A stretch of DNA of 64,000 nucleotides from Clostridia bacterium (GTDB taxonomy: Bacteria > Bacillota > Clostridia > Christensenellales > CAG-138): the NCBI GenBank assembly GCA_017523925.1, contig JAFWVQ010000034.1, positions 1 through 64,000 of the forward strand, in the 5' to 3' direction. Shown here in pieces: positions 8,037-15,667 of the stretch (positions are counted from its first letter, which is position 1; each line of letters opens with the position of its first letter). A program made the position numbers and the translations under genes. The notes beneath the pieces are model-generated. The model had not been told where the DNA came from and made no database searches. It was given only the letters and a program-made list of their open reading frames with translations.

Positions 8037-8867
8037 ATGTATATTGAGCTGTTTTTACTCGACAACCTCCTTATGAACCTCATCATCCTGCGCCTTGCTT
8101 CGGCGATGCTCTCCGCTCGGGCGGGCATGATTCGTACCACCCTGTTCGCCCTTGCGGGCGCTGTCGTCGCCGCGCTCGGCGCAGGCGGCGTGACGCTGCT
8201 CCTCTCCCCCTTCGCCAAGCTCATTCTGACCGCGCTGATGTCCCTCGCGCTGCCCGCGCACGGGTCAAAGCGGCGCCTGCTCGCGTTTTTTGCAGCATTC
8301 GTTTCTGCGGCGGCGGTCGGCGGCGCGGTGATGCTGATCTCGCTTCTTCTAGGCGGCGAACTGCGCTTCGGGGCGGTGTATTCGGGGCTTTCCCTGCGAA
8401 CGGCGCTAATTGGCGGCACGCTTGCTGCGTTTCTTCCGAACCTAATTCGAAGGATCCTCGCCCGACGGATAGAAAACAGTCAAACCGTGTGTTTGAATAT
8501 CCTTTTGAAAACGGGCGAAAAAATCGAGTGCGCCGCGCTTATCGACAGCGGGAACCTGCTATATGAGCCCGTTTCCGCGCTGCCCGTGATCGTTCTCAGT
8601 GCAAAAAAGTATCAAGCGGCGGCGAAGCGTGCGGATATCCCAATACCCGCACGAACGGCGGGAGGCGGGTGTACGCTGTATGCGCTGAAGCCAAGGCTCA
8701 TTTTGGTGAACGGCGCTGCGGCGGATGCGCTGATCGCCTTTTCGGAGGCGAGAACGGCGCTTGTGCCGCTTTCGCTCGTTCATGGCGGCAATATTGGTTT
8801 AAAACATACAGGGAGGAAAGAAAAATATGCTGAAACTGCTTCGCAAATTGATAGCAAGGCTGTATAA
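8037..8867 (+). CDS. spoIIGA: Sigma-E processing peptidase SpoIIGA
   Basis: A 276-residue membrane aspartic protease that converts pro-sigma-E to active sigma-E in the mother cell. The N-terminal half (about 1-135) is strongly hydrophobic with several membrane segments, starting [18 protein letters not shown] as in the family. The C-terminal cytosolic domain has [12 protein letters not shown] (167-178) with active-site Asp170 in the retropepsin-like DSGN motif. The start has GGAGCGG 6 nt upstream. Its last 41 nt overlap the start of sigE, indicating tight coupling of protease and substrate. Sequence similarity is otherwise low, as is normal for SpoIIGA. Confidence 0.9.
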   Translation: MYIELFLLDNLLMNLIILRLASAMLSARAGMIRTTLFALAGAVVAALGAGGVTLLLSPFAKLILTALMSLALPAHGSKRRLLAFFAAFVSAAAVGGAVMLISLLLGGELRFGAVYSGLSLRTALIGGTLAAFLPNLIRRILARRIENSQTVCLNILLKTGEKIECAALIDSGNLLYEPVSALPVIVLSAKKYQAAAKRADIPIPARTAGGGCTLYALKPRLILVNGAAADALIAFSEARTALVPLSLVHGGNIGLKHTGRKEKYAETASQIDSKAV

Positions 8868-9534
8868 ACGCCTCGGCATTGAGCCGGAGGTGAACTACAT
8901 GGGCGGCAGCGAGTCCCTTCCCCCGCCGCTTTCAAAGGAGGAGGAGCTCGACTGCTCGCTGCGCGCGGAAAACGGGGACGAGGCGGCGCGGAAGACGCTG
9001 ATCGAGCATAATCTGCGGCTGGTGGTCTACATCGCCAAAAAGTTTGACAATACTGGCGTTTCGATAGAGGATCTGATCTCGATCGGCACGATCGGGCTTA
9101 TAAAGGCGGTGAACACCTTCCGCGCGGATAGGAATATCAAGCTGGCGACCTACGCAAGCCGCTGCATCGAGAATGAAATTTTGATGTATCTTCGCAAAAC
9201 GGGGCGGCAGAAGCTCGAGGTGAGCCTGGATGAGCCTTTGAACGTGGATTGGGACGGCAACGAGCTTCTGCTTTCGGACGTGCTCGGCACGGACGGGAGC
9301 GAGGTGGAAAAGGGGCTTGAGCAGAGCGTGGACCGCGAACTCCTGCACGCCGCGCTCAAGAAGCTTTCGGCGCGGGAGAAGCGAATAGTGGAGCTGCGCT
9401 TCGGGCTGAACGGCGAGAGCGAGTACACGCAGAAGCAGGTCGCGGATATGCTCGGCATCTCGCAGAGCTATATCTCGCGCCTTGAAAAGCGGATAATGCG
9501 CTCGCTGTACGACGAGATAACCGCCATGCAGTAG
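8827..9534 (+). CDS. sigE: RNA polymerase sporulation sigma factor SigE
   Basis: A 235-residue sigma-70 family factor. It begins with a 25-30 residue basic, amphipathic pro-sequence ([17 protein letters not shown]) typical of pro-sigma-E. Region 2 is clear ([46 protein letters not shown]) and region 4 ends the protein ([15 protein letters not shown]). It would direct early mother-cell sporulation genes after cleavage by SpoIIGA. GGAGG lies 10 nt before the ATG, inside the spoIIGA reading frame. The sigG gene that often follows in other spore formers is absent; a terminator and a convergent operon come next. Confidence 0.95.
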   Translation: MLKLLRKLIARLYKRLGIEPEVNYMGGSESLPPPLSKEEELDCSLRAENGDEAARKTLIEHNLRLVVYIAKKFDNTGVSIEDLISIGTIGLIKAVNTFRADRNIKLATYASRCIENEILMYLRKTGRQKLEVSLDEPLNVDWDGNELLLSDVLGTDGSEVEKGLEQSVDRELLHAALKKLSAREKRIVELRFGLNGESEYTQKQVADMLGISQSYISRLEKRIMRSLYDEITAMQ

Positions 9535-9657
9535 CTGCTGCGGATGGCCTTGGGAAAACGCTGCGGATCGAGCCGAGTTTTTCCGCTCGCCATGGAAGCT
9601 GAGCTGCTTCAGCCTCCGTTCAAACAAGTAGCAGCGAATGACGCAAAAAACAGTCGA

Positions 9658-9684
9658 GGATGAGAGCCAAACGCGGTCTCATCC
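9658..9684 (+). terminator. Probable terminator of spoIIGA-sigE
   Basis: GGATGAGA (9658-9665) pairs perfectly with TCTCATCC (9677-9684), followed by CCGTTGTTTC. The T stretch is imperfect, so this is a moderate call. Confidence 0.5.
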
Positions 9685-9766
9685 CCGTTGTTTCAAATGA
9701 ACGCATCATATTCTGCAGGCGGCTTTATCCGCCATGTATTCCACATGCCGCATCGGCTTTTAGCGC

Positions 9767-10972
9767 TTAGAAGAAATCATATCTGGATCCGTCGAATCCC
9801 GATCCTTCAAAAAGAACCAGCACGTAATCGGGCGCGATCTGCTTGATATAGTCCTCCATATTCAGCTTTTCGCCAACAAGATACTCATAGTCGCGAACAT
9901 CGCAAGCGTGCAGCTCGCTCGTTTGCAGCGCAAGAAACGGTGCAACAACACAGGCCATCGAATCGCGGATCAGCAGGATCTTCTTGCCGTTTGGGTTCAG
10001 ATTGTTTCTCATAATCTGAAGTCGGAAATCGCCGCCGCTGTACGTTGCATATGCGTTTATATCGTAATAATTCTTTTTCAGATTATCAAGATAGAGCACG
10101 GTTTCTTCAAACTTCCCGTTCCTGACGCTCTCCTTGAACGGCTGTTCCTCCGTCATATCGGTATCGAACTTCGGGGTAATGAGTTCAAAATCATCCGCGC
10201 CTTCGGGAGTAAAGTATGTTCCCACCTTCTTGCCGTACGAACCGAGAAACCAATCGGAATAGGTCTTCGTGTTGTAATTCTCCATATCGGTGTATTCCCT
10301 GTTGAATTCAAATCCGTAAAGCTTTTCAAGTTCGCGGCATATAACGCCCGCAGCATCAAAGCCCATTCTTGCCGTCCAATGATGGTCGGTTTTATAGTAG
10401 CAATTCCCCGCTCCTTTATCCGAGCGTTCAATAATGCTCCCAAAGTCAAGGACCGGAATTGCGGAGCGTTCCAGTTCCGATACAAACGCAGCACAGTTCT
10501 GGTTAGAACAGTCCGAAACATTCTCCGGCAGCTTTTCAAAGCCGGTCTTAGTAGGCACGATGCAGAACAAAAAATCGGCGCCGTTTGCTTCGGCTGCGCT
10601 TTTCAGTTCAGCCACCTTGCCTGCGGAATTGCTCAAGCTCTGACTGTCAATTGCATTTTGAGTAACGACCAGGCTGCCATCATCCGTTCTTATGATGTTG
10701 CCGTCATCCTTCAAAGCGATCCTTGTGCCGAGCAGCCTGTCCTTTATCGAGTTGATATCCATCAGACCCCCGTGATAACTCAATCTCTTTTGCGTAACGC
10801 TATCCACCTGCGAGTTGACGGTGAGCGCCTGCGAAAAATCGCCACTCCTCAGCGCGCTCAGAGTGTTCAATACGGTCTTCCCAAGCCCTTTGATAAGCCC
10901 CAAACCGAAGCCCGCGGCAATAAACACAGCCGCAAAGACGAAAAGAATGCTGTTCTTGTTGAACTTTTTCAT
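9767..10972 (-). CDS. AlgX/DHHW-type SGNH-like protein, partner of MBOAT O-acyltransferase
   Basis: A 401-residue protein with an N-terminal membrane anchor (about 9-30) and a large extracytoplasmic domain containing YYKTDHHWT, the DHHW signature of AlgX/AlgJ/DltD-like acetyl transfer proteins, and LLIRDSMA (a GDS-like nucleophile block). Such proteins complete O-acetylation of surface polysaccharide using acetyl groups moved across the membrane by an MBOAT partner. The partner is encoded 10 nt upstream on the same strand. I chose ATG 10972 (GAGG 8 nt upstream) over an in-frame GTG at 10981. The polymer substrate is unknown. Confidence 0.87.
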   Translation of the reverse strand: MKKFNKNSILFVFAAVFIAAGFGLGLIKGLGKTVLNTLSALRSGDFSQALTVNSQVDSVTQKRLSYHGGLMDINSIKDRLLGTRIALKDDGNIIRTDDGSLVVTQNAIDSQSLSNSAGKVAELKSAAEANGADFLFCIVPTKTGFEKLPENVSDCSNQNCAAFVSELERSAIPVLDFGSIIERSDKGAGNCYYKTDHHWTARMGFDAAGVICRELEKLYGFEFNREYTDMENYNTKTYSDWFLGSYGKKVGTYFTPEGADDFELITPKFDTDMTEEQPFKESVRNGKFEETVLYLDNLKKNYYDINAYATYSGGDFRLQIMRNNLNPNGKKILLIRDSMACVVAPFLALQTSELHACDVRDYEYLVGEKLNMEDYIKQIAPDYVLVLFEGSGFDGSRYDFF

Positions 10973-10982
10973 ACGCTGCACC

Positions 10983-12401
10983 TCAGAAGTTAAAGTAGAT
11001 AAACGGATTATACGAGCTGCTTACAAGGCTTGCGACCGAAAGCACAAAAAGGATGATCAGCCCTATCGCCTTAACATAGCCCATTGCGCTGCTGTTCTTT
11101 GTTTTCTCCGAAATAAGCTTGAATATCGGAGATGATGCCACGATGCCGACGAGCAGAACGATCAGATTCTGCTTGAACCAGCCGGCAAAGAGCCCGTCTG
11201 AAAATGCGTTGCCGTTAATTCCGAACATCGTTTTGAGGTAAATAAACGCATCGTTGATGGATTCGGCTCTGAAAATCACCCAGCCGATCACAACAAAGAA
11301 CATGGCATACAGCCACAGGAAAACGTTTAAAACCTTTCCGCTCTTCTTATGCAGCTCCGTCTGCTTTTCGATAACCAGAAGCACGAAATACATAAGTCCC
11401 CAAACGATGAACGTGAAATTCGCGCCATGCCAGATACCTGTGAGCAGCCACACCACGAAAAGATTGATGATGTTTCTGAGCTTGCCGCAGCGGCTGCCTC
11501 CGAGCGGGATGTAAACGTAATCGCGGAACCATGTTCCGAGCGACATATGCCATCTGCGCCAGAACTCGGTAATGGATCTTGAAATATAAGGATAATCGAA
11601 GTTTTCAAGGAAGTGGAAGCCGAACATACGGCCAAGACCTATCGCCATATCGCTGTAGCCGCTGAAATCGAAGAAGATCTGCAGCGTATAGGCTATCGCG
11701 CCGAGCCAGCCGAAAAGCACGGAGATCCCCGTTCCGGCCTTGAGCGTGTCGAACGCCTGATCCGCAACGATGGCAAAGCTGTTTGCAAGCAGCACTTTTT
11801 TTGACAGGCCCACAACAAAGCGCGCAAAGCCGTCGAAGAAATCTTCGAGCGTTTCCTTGCGGTTCTTGATCTGATCTGCGATCGTTTCATAACGAACGAT
11901 CGGGCCGGCGATAAGCTGGGGGAAGAATGAAATGTATAAGCCTACGTAGAGGATATTGGTCTGCACCTCTCCTTTTTGACGGTAAACGTCGATAACGTAG
12001 CTCATAGCCTGGAACGTGAAAAAGCTTATTCCGATGGGCAGAGCTATGTTCGGAACGGGAAGTGCGAGCCCAAAAGCGCTGTTTATTACGTTTCCCGTGA
12101 AGGTCAGATACTTGAATACGAAGAGCAAGCCGAGATTGAACGCAACGTCTAAAACGATAATAAGCCTTGACACTGCTTTATTCTCGCGTTTTTTGCTTAT
12201 CAAAAGCCCGAGCAGCCAGTTTACGATGATCGAAGCGATCATCACAAGCACAAACTTCGGCTCTCCCCAAGCGTAAAAGAAGAGGCTTGCGAAAAGAAGA
12301 AATACATTCTGGAGCGGACGGCTTTTTCTGAATACGATAAAGTTAAATGCCAGAACTATCGGCAAAAACAAATATAGAAAAGTTGTGCTTGAAAAAAGCA
12401 T
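10983..12401 (-). CDS. MBOAT family O-acyltransferase (AlgI/DltB-like)
   Basis: A 472-residue polytopic membrane protein. It carries the AlgI-type sequence WRRWHMSLGTWFRDYVYIPLGG and the membrane-embedded histidine block GIWHGANFTFIVWG, both hallmarks of MBOAT acyltransferases. It likely passes acetyl groups from the cytosol to the DHHW protein encoded directly downstream, for O-acetylation of an exported glycan or teichoic acid. The ATG follows CGGAGGT closely and there is a full promoter 40 nt upstream. The two-gene unit lacks polysaccharide biosynthesis genes nearby. Confidence 0.93.
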   Translation of the reverse strand: MLFSSTTFLYLFLPIVLAFNFIVFRKSRPLQNVFLLFASLFFYAWGEPKFVLVMIASIIVNWLLGLLISKKRENKAVSRLIIVLDVAFNLGLLFVFKYLTFTGNVINSAFGLALPVPNIALPIGISFFTFQAMSYVIDVYRQKGEVQTNILYVGLYISFFPQLIAGPIVRYETIADQIKNRKETLEDFFDGFARFVVGLSKKVLLANSFAIVADQAFDTLKAGTGISVLFGWLGAIAYTLQIFFDFSGYSDMAIGLGRMFGFHFLENFDYPYISRSITEFWRRWHMSLGTWFRDYVYIPLGGSRCGKLRNIINLFVVWLLTGIWHGANFTFIVWGLMYFVLLVIEKQTELHKKSGKVLNVFLWLYAMFFVVIGWVIFRAESINDAFIYLKTMFGINGNAFSDGLFAGWFKQNLIVLLVGIVASSPIFKLISEKTKNSSAMGYVKAIGLIILFVLSVASLVSSSYNPFIYFNF

Positions 12402-12439
12402 CTTCGACCTCCGCGCTTATGATTTTTCACCATTATAGA

Positions 12440-12468
12440 ATTATAACCGTTCTTAAGAGAATAGTCAA
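12440..12468 (-). promoter_or_regulatory. Promoter of the MBOAT-DHHW operon
   Basis: On the minus strand TTGACT (12463-12468) and TATAAT (12440-12445) are separated by 17 bp. It is divergent from the padR promoter, with about 50 bp between the two -35 boxes. Confidence 0.8.
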
Positions 12469-12519
12469 TGCTTAGCGAACAGCCGCGCATGAAAGCACAT
12501 AATTTTTTCAAAATACCCC

Positions 12520-12550
12520 TTGACACGTCATACTATGCGTGGTATAGTAT
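12520..12550 (+). promoter_or_regulatory. padR operon promoter with overlapping palindromic operator
   Basis: TTGACA (12520-12525) and TATAGT (12543-12548) are 17 bp apart. A perfect inverted repeat ATACTAT (12530-12536) / ATAGTAT (12544-12550) with a 7 nt centre covers the spacer and the -10 box. PadR proteins commonly repress their own operons from such dyads, so this is the probable autoregulatory site. Confidence 0.75.
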
Positions 12551-12570
12551 AGCGCGAAAGGGGGTATTGC

Positions 12571-12891
12571 ATGGATATTCAATTAAAGCGCGGCCTGCTC
12601 GATGTTTGCGTGCTCGCTGCGATCAAGGACGAGCCCTCCTACGGCTACAAGATCATCAAGGACGTTAAGCCGTATCAGGAGATATCCGAATCGACGCTCT
12701 ATCCGATACTCAAGCGTCTTGAGGGCGCAAAGCTTCTGACGGTCCGAAGCGCGGAGCACAACGGCAGGCTCCGAAAGTATTACAGCATCACGCCCGTTGG
12801 ACATGAAAGGCTGGAGCTTTTCAAACGGGAATGGCAGGAAATGAAGGCGATCTACGATTTCGTTACAAGGGAGGATAATTCAAATGACTAA
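12571..12891 (+). CDS. PadR family transcriptional regulator
   Basis: A 106-residue winged-helix regulator. Family signatures include LLDVCVLAAIKDEPSYGYKIIKD, ISESTLYPILKRLEGAKLL and RKYYSITPVGHERL. It is a PadR-s1 type protein (single wHTH plus a C-terminal dimerisation helix). It has GGGGG 6 nt before the ATG. It overlaps the next gene by 8 nt, and the padR-DUF1700-DUF4097 order is a widespread Bacillota cassette linked to envelope stress. The palindrome over its own promoter supports autorepression. Confidence 0.93.
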   Translation: MDIQLKRGLLDVCVLAAIKDEPSYGYKIIKDVKPYQEISESTLYPILKRLEGAKLLTVRSAEHNGRLRKYYSITPVGHERLELFKREWQEMKAIYDFVTREDNSND

Positions 12892-13972
12892 GATCGAATT
12901 TTTGGAGCGGCTTGAAGCCAAGCTTCGCGGAATAAACGTTGTGGACCGCGTTCGCTCGCTCGACTATTTTTCCGAGATGATCGATGACTGCATCGAAAAC
13001 GGCATGAGCGAGGATGAGGCGGTCGCCTCCCTCGGCGGCGTTGACGAGATCGCGCAGAGGATCACCGAGGAAGCGCCCGGATCCCCGCTTCGCGCTGAAA
13101 AGCCCACGGTCGGCGGCGTAAGGGAAGGAAGCTCCGCACCCGTTGACAGCGAGTTTTCCTCCATCCGCATCCGCGTTCGCGAGAGCGACGTGAATATTCT
13201 GCGTTCCGAGGATGGCGAGAGCCGCGTGAACTGCGTGGATCATGAGCGCGTTTATCACCGCGTTTTCACCGAGAACGGCGTGCTGAATATTGAAGCGGTG
13301 GACGAGCGGCGGTGGTTCGAGCGGTTGAAGACGTTCAACAAGAGCCTAAAGGTGGATATCTACCTGCCCGAAGCGGACTTCGATTCGCTTGATATCGAGT
13401 CCATGAGCGGCGATATCGAGGTGGCCGGCGGCTTTTCCTTTACAAGCGCACGCGCCAAGACCCTGAGCGGCAATATTGAATTCTTCGCACCGATTCGCAG
13501 CGAGCTGGAGCTTTCGAGCACGAGCGGCGATGTTCACTCCGCGGGTCAAAGCGAGCTTGACAGTCTGAACGTGCGCTCCGTCAGCGGCGACGTTAAGCTG
13601 CGCGGCTTCGTTTGCGCCATTCTTGCGGAGGCGATCAGCACGAGCGGCGATCTCGAAGCAAGCGATATCACCTGCGAGAACGGCAGGTTCAAGAGCGTCA
13701 GCGGCGATGCAAAGCTCAAAAGCATCGTCTGTGCAGGCACTCTTGAGATCGAATCCACCAGCGGCGACGTGCGCTTTGAAGGCTGCGAAGGCGCAAGTGT
13801 TGCGCTCTCATCCATCAGCGGCGATATCAAGGGCAGCTTGATGAGCGGCAAGCATTTCACCGCCAAAAGCCTGAGCGGCAGCATCCGCCTTCCCAAGAAC
13901 AACCCCGAGCATAACGGCGAGTGCTTCGCAAAGACAGTCAGCGGCAGCATAAATTTAAGCATCTGCCGATAA
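12884..13972 (+). CDS. DUF1700 (HAAS)-DUF4097 fusion protein
   Basis: A 362-residue protein. Residues about 1-70 form a DUF1700/HAAS helical domain (EFLERLEAKL, YFSEMIDDCIENGMSEDEAVASLGGVDEIAQ). The rest is a DUF4097 beta-helix built from about ten ~20-residue repeats marked SGD or SGN (SGDIEV, SGNIEF, SGDVHS, SGDVKL, SGDLEA, SGDAKL, SGDVRF, SGDIKG, SGSIRL, SGSINL). No signal peptide or membrane segment is evident. It starts inside padR, so the two are translationally coupled. DUF4097 proteins are associated with cell-envelope damage sensing in Bacillota; the exact role here is unknown. Confidence 0.85.
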   Translation: MTKIEFLERLEAKLRGINVVDRVRSLDYFSEMIDDCIENGMSEDEAVASLGGVDEIAQRITEEAPGSPLRAEKPTVGGVREGSSAPVDSEFSSIRIRVRESDVNILRSEDGESRVNCVDHERVYHRVFTENGVLNIEAVDERRWFERLKTFNKSLKVDIYLPEADFDSLDIESMSGDIEVAGGFSFTSARAKTLSGNIEFFAPIRSELELSSTSGDVHSAGQSELDSLNVRSVSGDVKLRGFVCAILAEAISTSGDLEASDITCENGRFKSVSGDAKLKSIVCAGTLEIESTSGDVRFEGCEGASVALSSISGDIKGSLMSGKHFTAKSLSGSIRLPKNNPEHNGECFAKTVSGSINLSICR

Positions 13973-13982
13973 AGGAAAAGAG

Positions 13983-14573
13983 ATGAACAAAAGAGAATTT
14001 TTAAATGCGCTGAAATCGAGGCTTTCGGGGCTTCCCGAAGATGATGCGAGGCATTGGCTCGATTACTATGCGGAGATGATCGACGACCGCGTGGAGGACG
14101 GCATGAGCGAGGAGGCTGCGGTGGCGGACCTCGGCGGACTCGATGCCGTGGTGGCCTCCATACTTACCGAAACTCCGATAACCAAGCTCGTTGGCGCGAA
14201 GCTTGAGAAAAAGCGCGCGCTCAAGGGCTGGCACATCGCGCTGATCGCGATCGGCTCCCCCATCTGGCTGGCGCTGCTTATCGCGCTGCTCGCCGTTATC
14301 TTCGCAGTATTCGTCACGCTTTTCTCGCTGATAATCTCGGCGTTTTCAATAGTCGCCTCCTTCATCGGAACGGCCATCGGCTGCATGGCAAGCGCATTCA
14401 CGCAGAGCAGCCTTGCGCACGGTTTGACGTTTTTCGGCGTGGGTCTCGTTTTTGCGGGGCTGAGCGTGCTTGCATGCGTTGCCGCAATCGCTTTTTCGAA
14501 GTGGGTCGTAAAGCTTATAAAGGCATTCGTGCTGTTCATCAAGGCGCGTATCGCCGGAAAGGAAAGGGTTTAA
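13983..14573 (+). CDS. DUF1700 family membrane protein
   Basis: A 196-residue protein. Residues 1-65 repeat the HAAS helical domain seen in the gene before (REFLNALKSRLSGLPEDDARHWLDYYAEMIDDRVEDGMSEEAAVADLGG pattern), and the remainder (about 80-185) is hydrophobic with three or four membrane segments. AAAGGA precedes the ATG. It lies 10 nt after the DUF1700-DUF4097 gene and 4 nt before the next. It is probably the membrane component of the padR-controlled envelope module. Confidence 0.87.
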   Translation: MNKREFLNALKSRLSGLPEDDARHWLDYYAEMIDDRVEDGMSEEAAVADLGGLDAVVASILTETPITKLVGAKLEKKRALKGWHIALIAIGSPIWLALLIALLAVIFAVFVTLFSLIISAFSIVASFIGTAIGCMASAFTQSSLAHGLTFFGVGLVFAGLSVLACVAAIAFSKWVVKLIKAFVLFIKARIAGKERV

Positions 14574-14577
14574 TGAT

Positions 14578-15489
14578 ATGAATAAAGGATTGAAGATCGC
14601 ACTCATCGCCGCCGCATGCATCATCGTTGTCGGTCTTGTGATCGGCGTTGTGGGCTTCGCCCTCGGCGGGGATGCATTTTTCAAAAACGAGGAGCTCACC
14701 GAGAGGGAGATCGTTATAGAAGGCGACTTTTCGGATATCTATATCGACTGCGAGCGCAGCGCCGTGGTCATACTGCCCTCCGAGGACGGCGTTTGCCGCA
14801 TCATTGCGGCGGAGAGCGAAAAAAGCAGGATCTCGGCGGAAGCCGTGAACGGCAGGCTCGAGATCAAGCAGAGCAAGCATCCCAAGTGGAGCATTAACTT
14901 TTTCAACTTCGATTTTTCGGTTTTCAAGCCGTACAGGCTGGATATCTACCTGCCTGCGAACGAGTATGGCGAGCTGATCGCGAGCAACGTCAGCGGCGGC
15001 ATCAGAGTTTCCGAGGGCTTTTCCTTCAATAACGCGAGGCTCGACACCGTCAGCGGCGGCATCAAGTTCCATTCCTCGGTGCGCTCCTCCGCTTCGTTTG
15101 AATCCACCTCCGGCGGGATCGAGGCAAGCGGCTTTGAATGCGAGCTTTTGAAGGCGGACTGCACCAGCGGCGGCATCAGGCTTTCCAGCATCTCCTGCGC
15201 GGCGGCGGATATAGAATGCACCAGCGGCGGCGTTACTCTGACGCGCGTCATCGCGAGCGGCAGGCTGGAGGTGGACACCGTTTCCGGCGGCATCACCTTT
15301 GAAAACTGCGACGGCGGCGAGATCCGCGCAGAGACCGTTTCCGGCCCCATCAAGGGCAGCCTGCTTTCGCCGAAGGTGTTCAAAACGGACACCGTTTCGG
15401 GCAGGATCAGCGTTCCCGCGGACGGCGAAGGCGGCTTCTGCGAGCTTGAGACCACGAGCGGCAGGATCGAGATCACCATCGCGGAATAG
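14578..15489 (+). CDS. DUF4097 family membrane-anchored beta-helix protein
   Basis: A 303-residue protein with an N-terminal membrane segment (about 7-30, GLKIALIAAACIIVVGLVIG) and an extracytoplasmic DUF4097 beta-helix. Its repeats use SGG rather than SGD (SGGIRV, SGGIKF, SGGIEA, SGGIRL, SGGVTL, SGGITF, SGPIKG, SGRISV, SGRIEI). Together with the cytosolic SGD-type paralogue in the same operon it could form an inside/outside pair. It is the last gene of the operon, followed by a strong hairpin. Confidence 0.87.
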   Translation: MNKGLKIALIAAACIIVVGLVIGVVGFALGGDAFFKNEELTEREIVIEGDFSDIYIDCERSAVVILPSEDGVCRIIAAESEKSRISAEAVNGRLEIKQSKHPKWSINFFNFDFSVFKPYRLDIYLPANEYGELIASNVSGGIRVSEGFSFNNARLDTVSGGIKFHSSVRSSASFESTSGGIEASGFECELLKADCTSGGIRLSSISCAAADIECTSGGVTLTRVIASGRLEVDTVSGGITFENCDGGEIRAETVSGPIKGSLLSPKVFKTDTVSGRISVPADGEGGFCELETTSGRIEITIAE

Positions 15490-15601
15490 CCGCGAGCCTT
15501 ATCGTGATGCGATACTGCGATAATGCTGTAATGCTTCAATGCTGTATAGCGGCTTTGCGGTGATACGAAAACACGAAAGCCGAATTACACCGAAATACGA
15601 A

Positions 15602-15630
15602 CGCCGACCCGTGCTCTGCACGGGTCGGCG
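15602..15630. terminator. Bidirectional hairpin between padR operon and first dockerin gene
   Basis: CGCCGACCCGTGC (15602-15614) pairs perfectly with GCACGGGTCGGCG (15618-15630) around a TCT loop. CTTTATGTT follows on the plus strand. It sits between converging genes. The GCCGACC stem core recurs in other terminators of the window. Confidence 0.7.
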
Positions 15631-15667
15631 CTTTATGTTAGTTACTTACTGCGCTTGCTTGGCGCGC

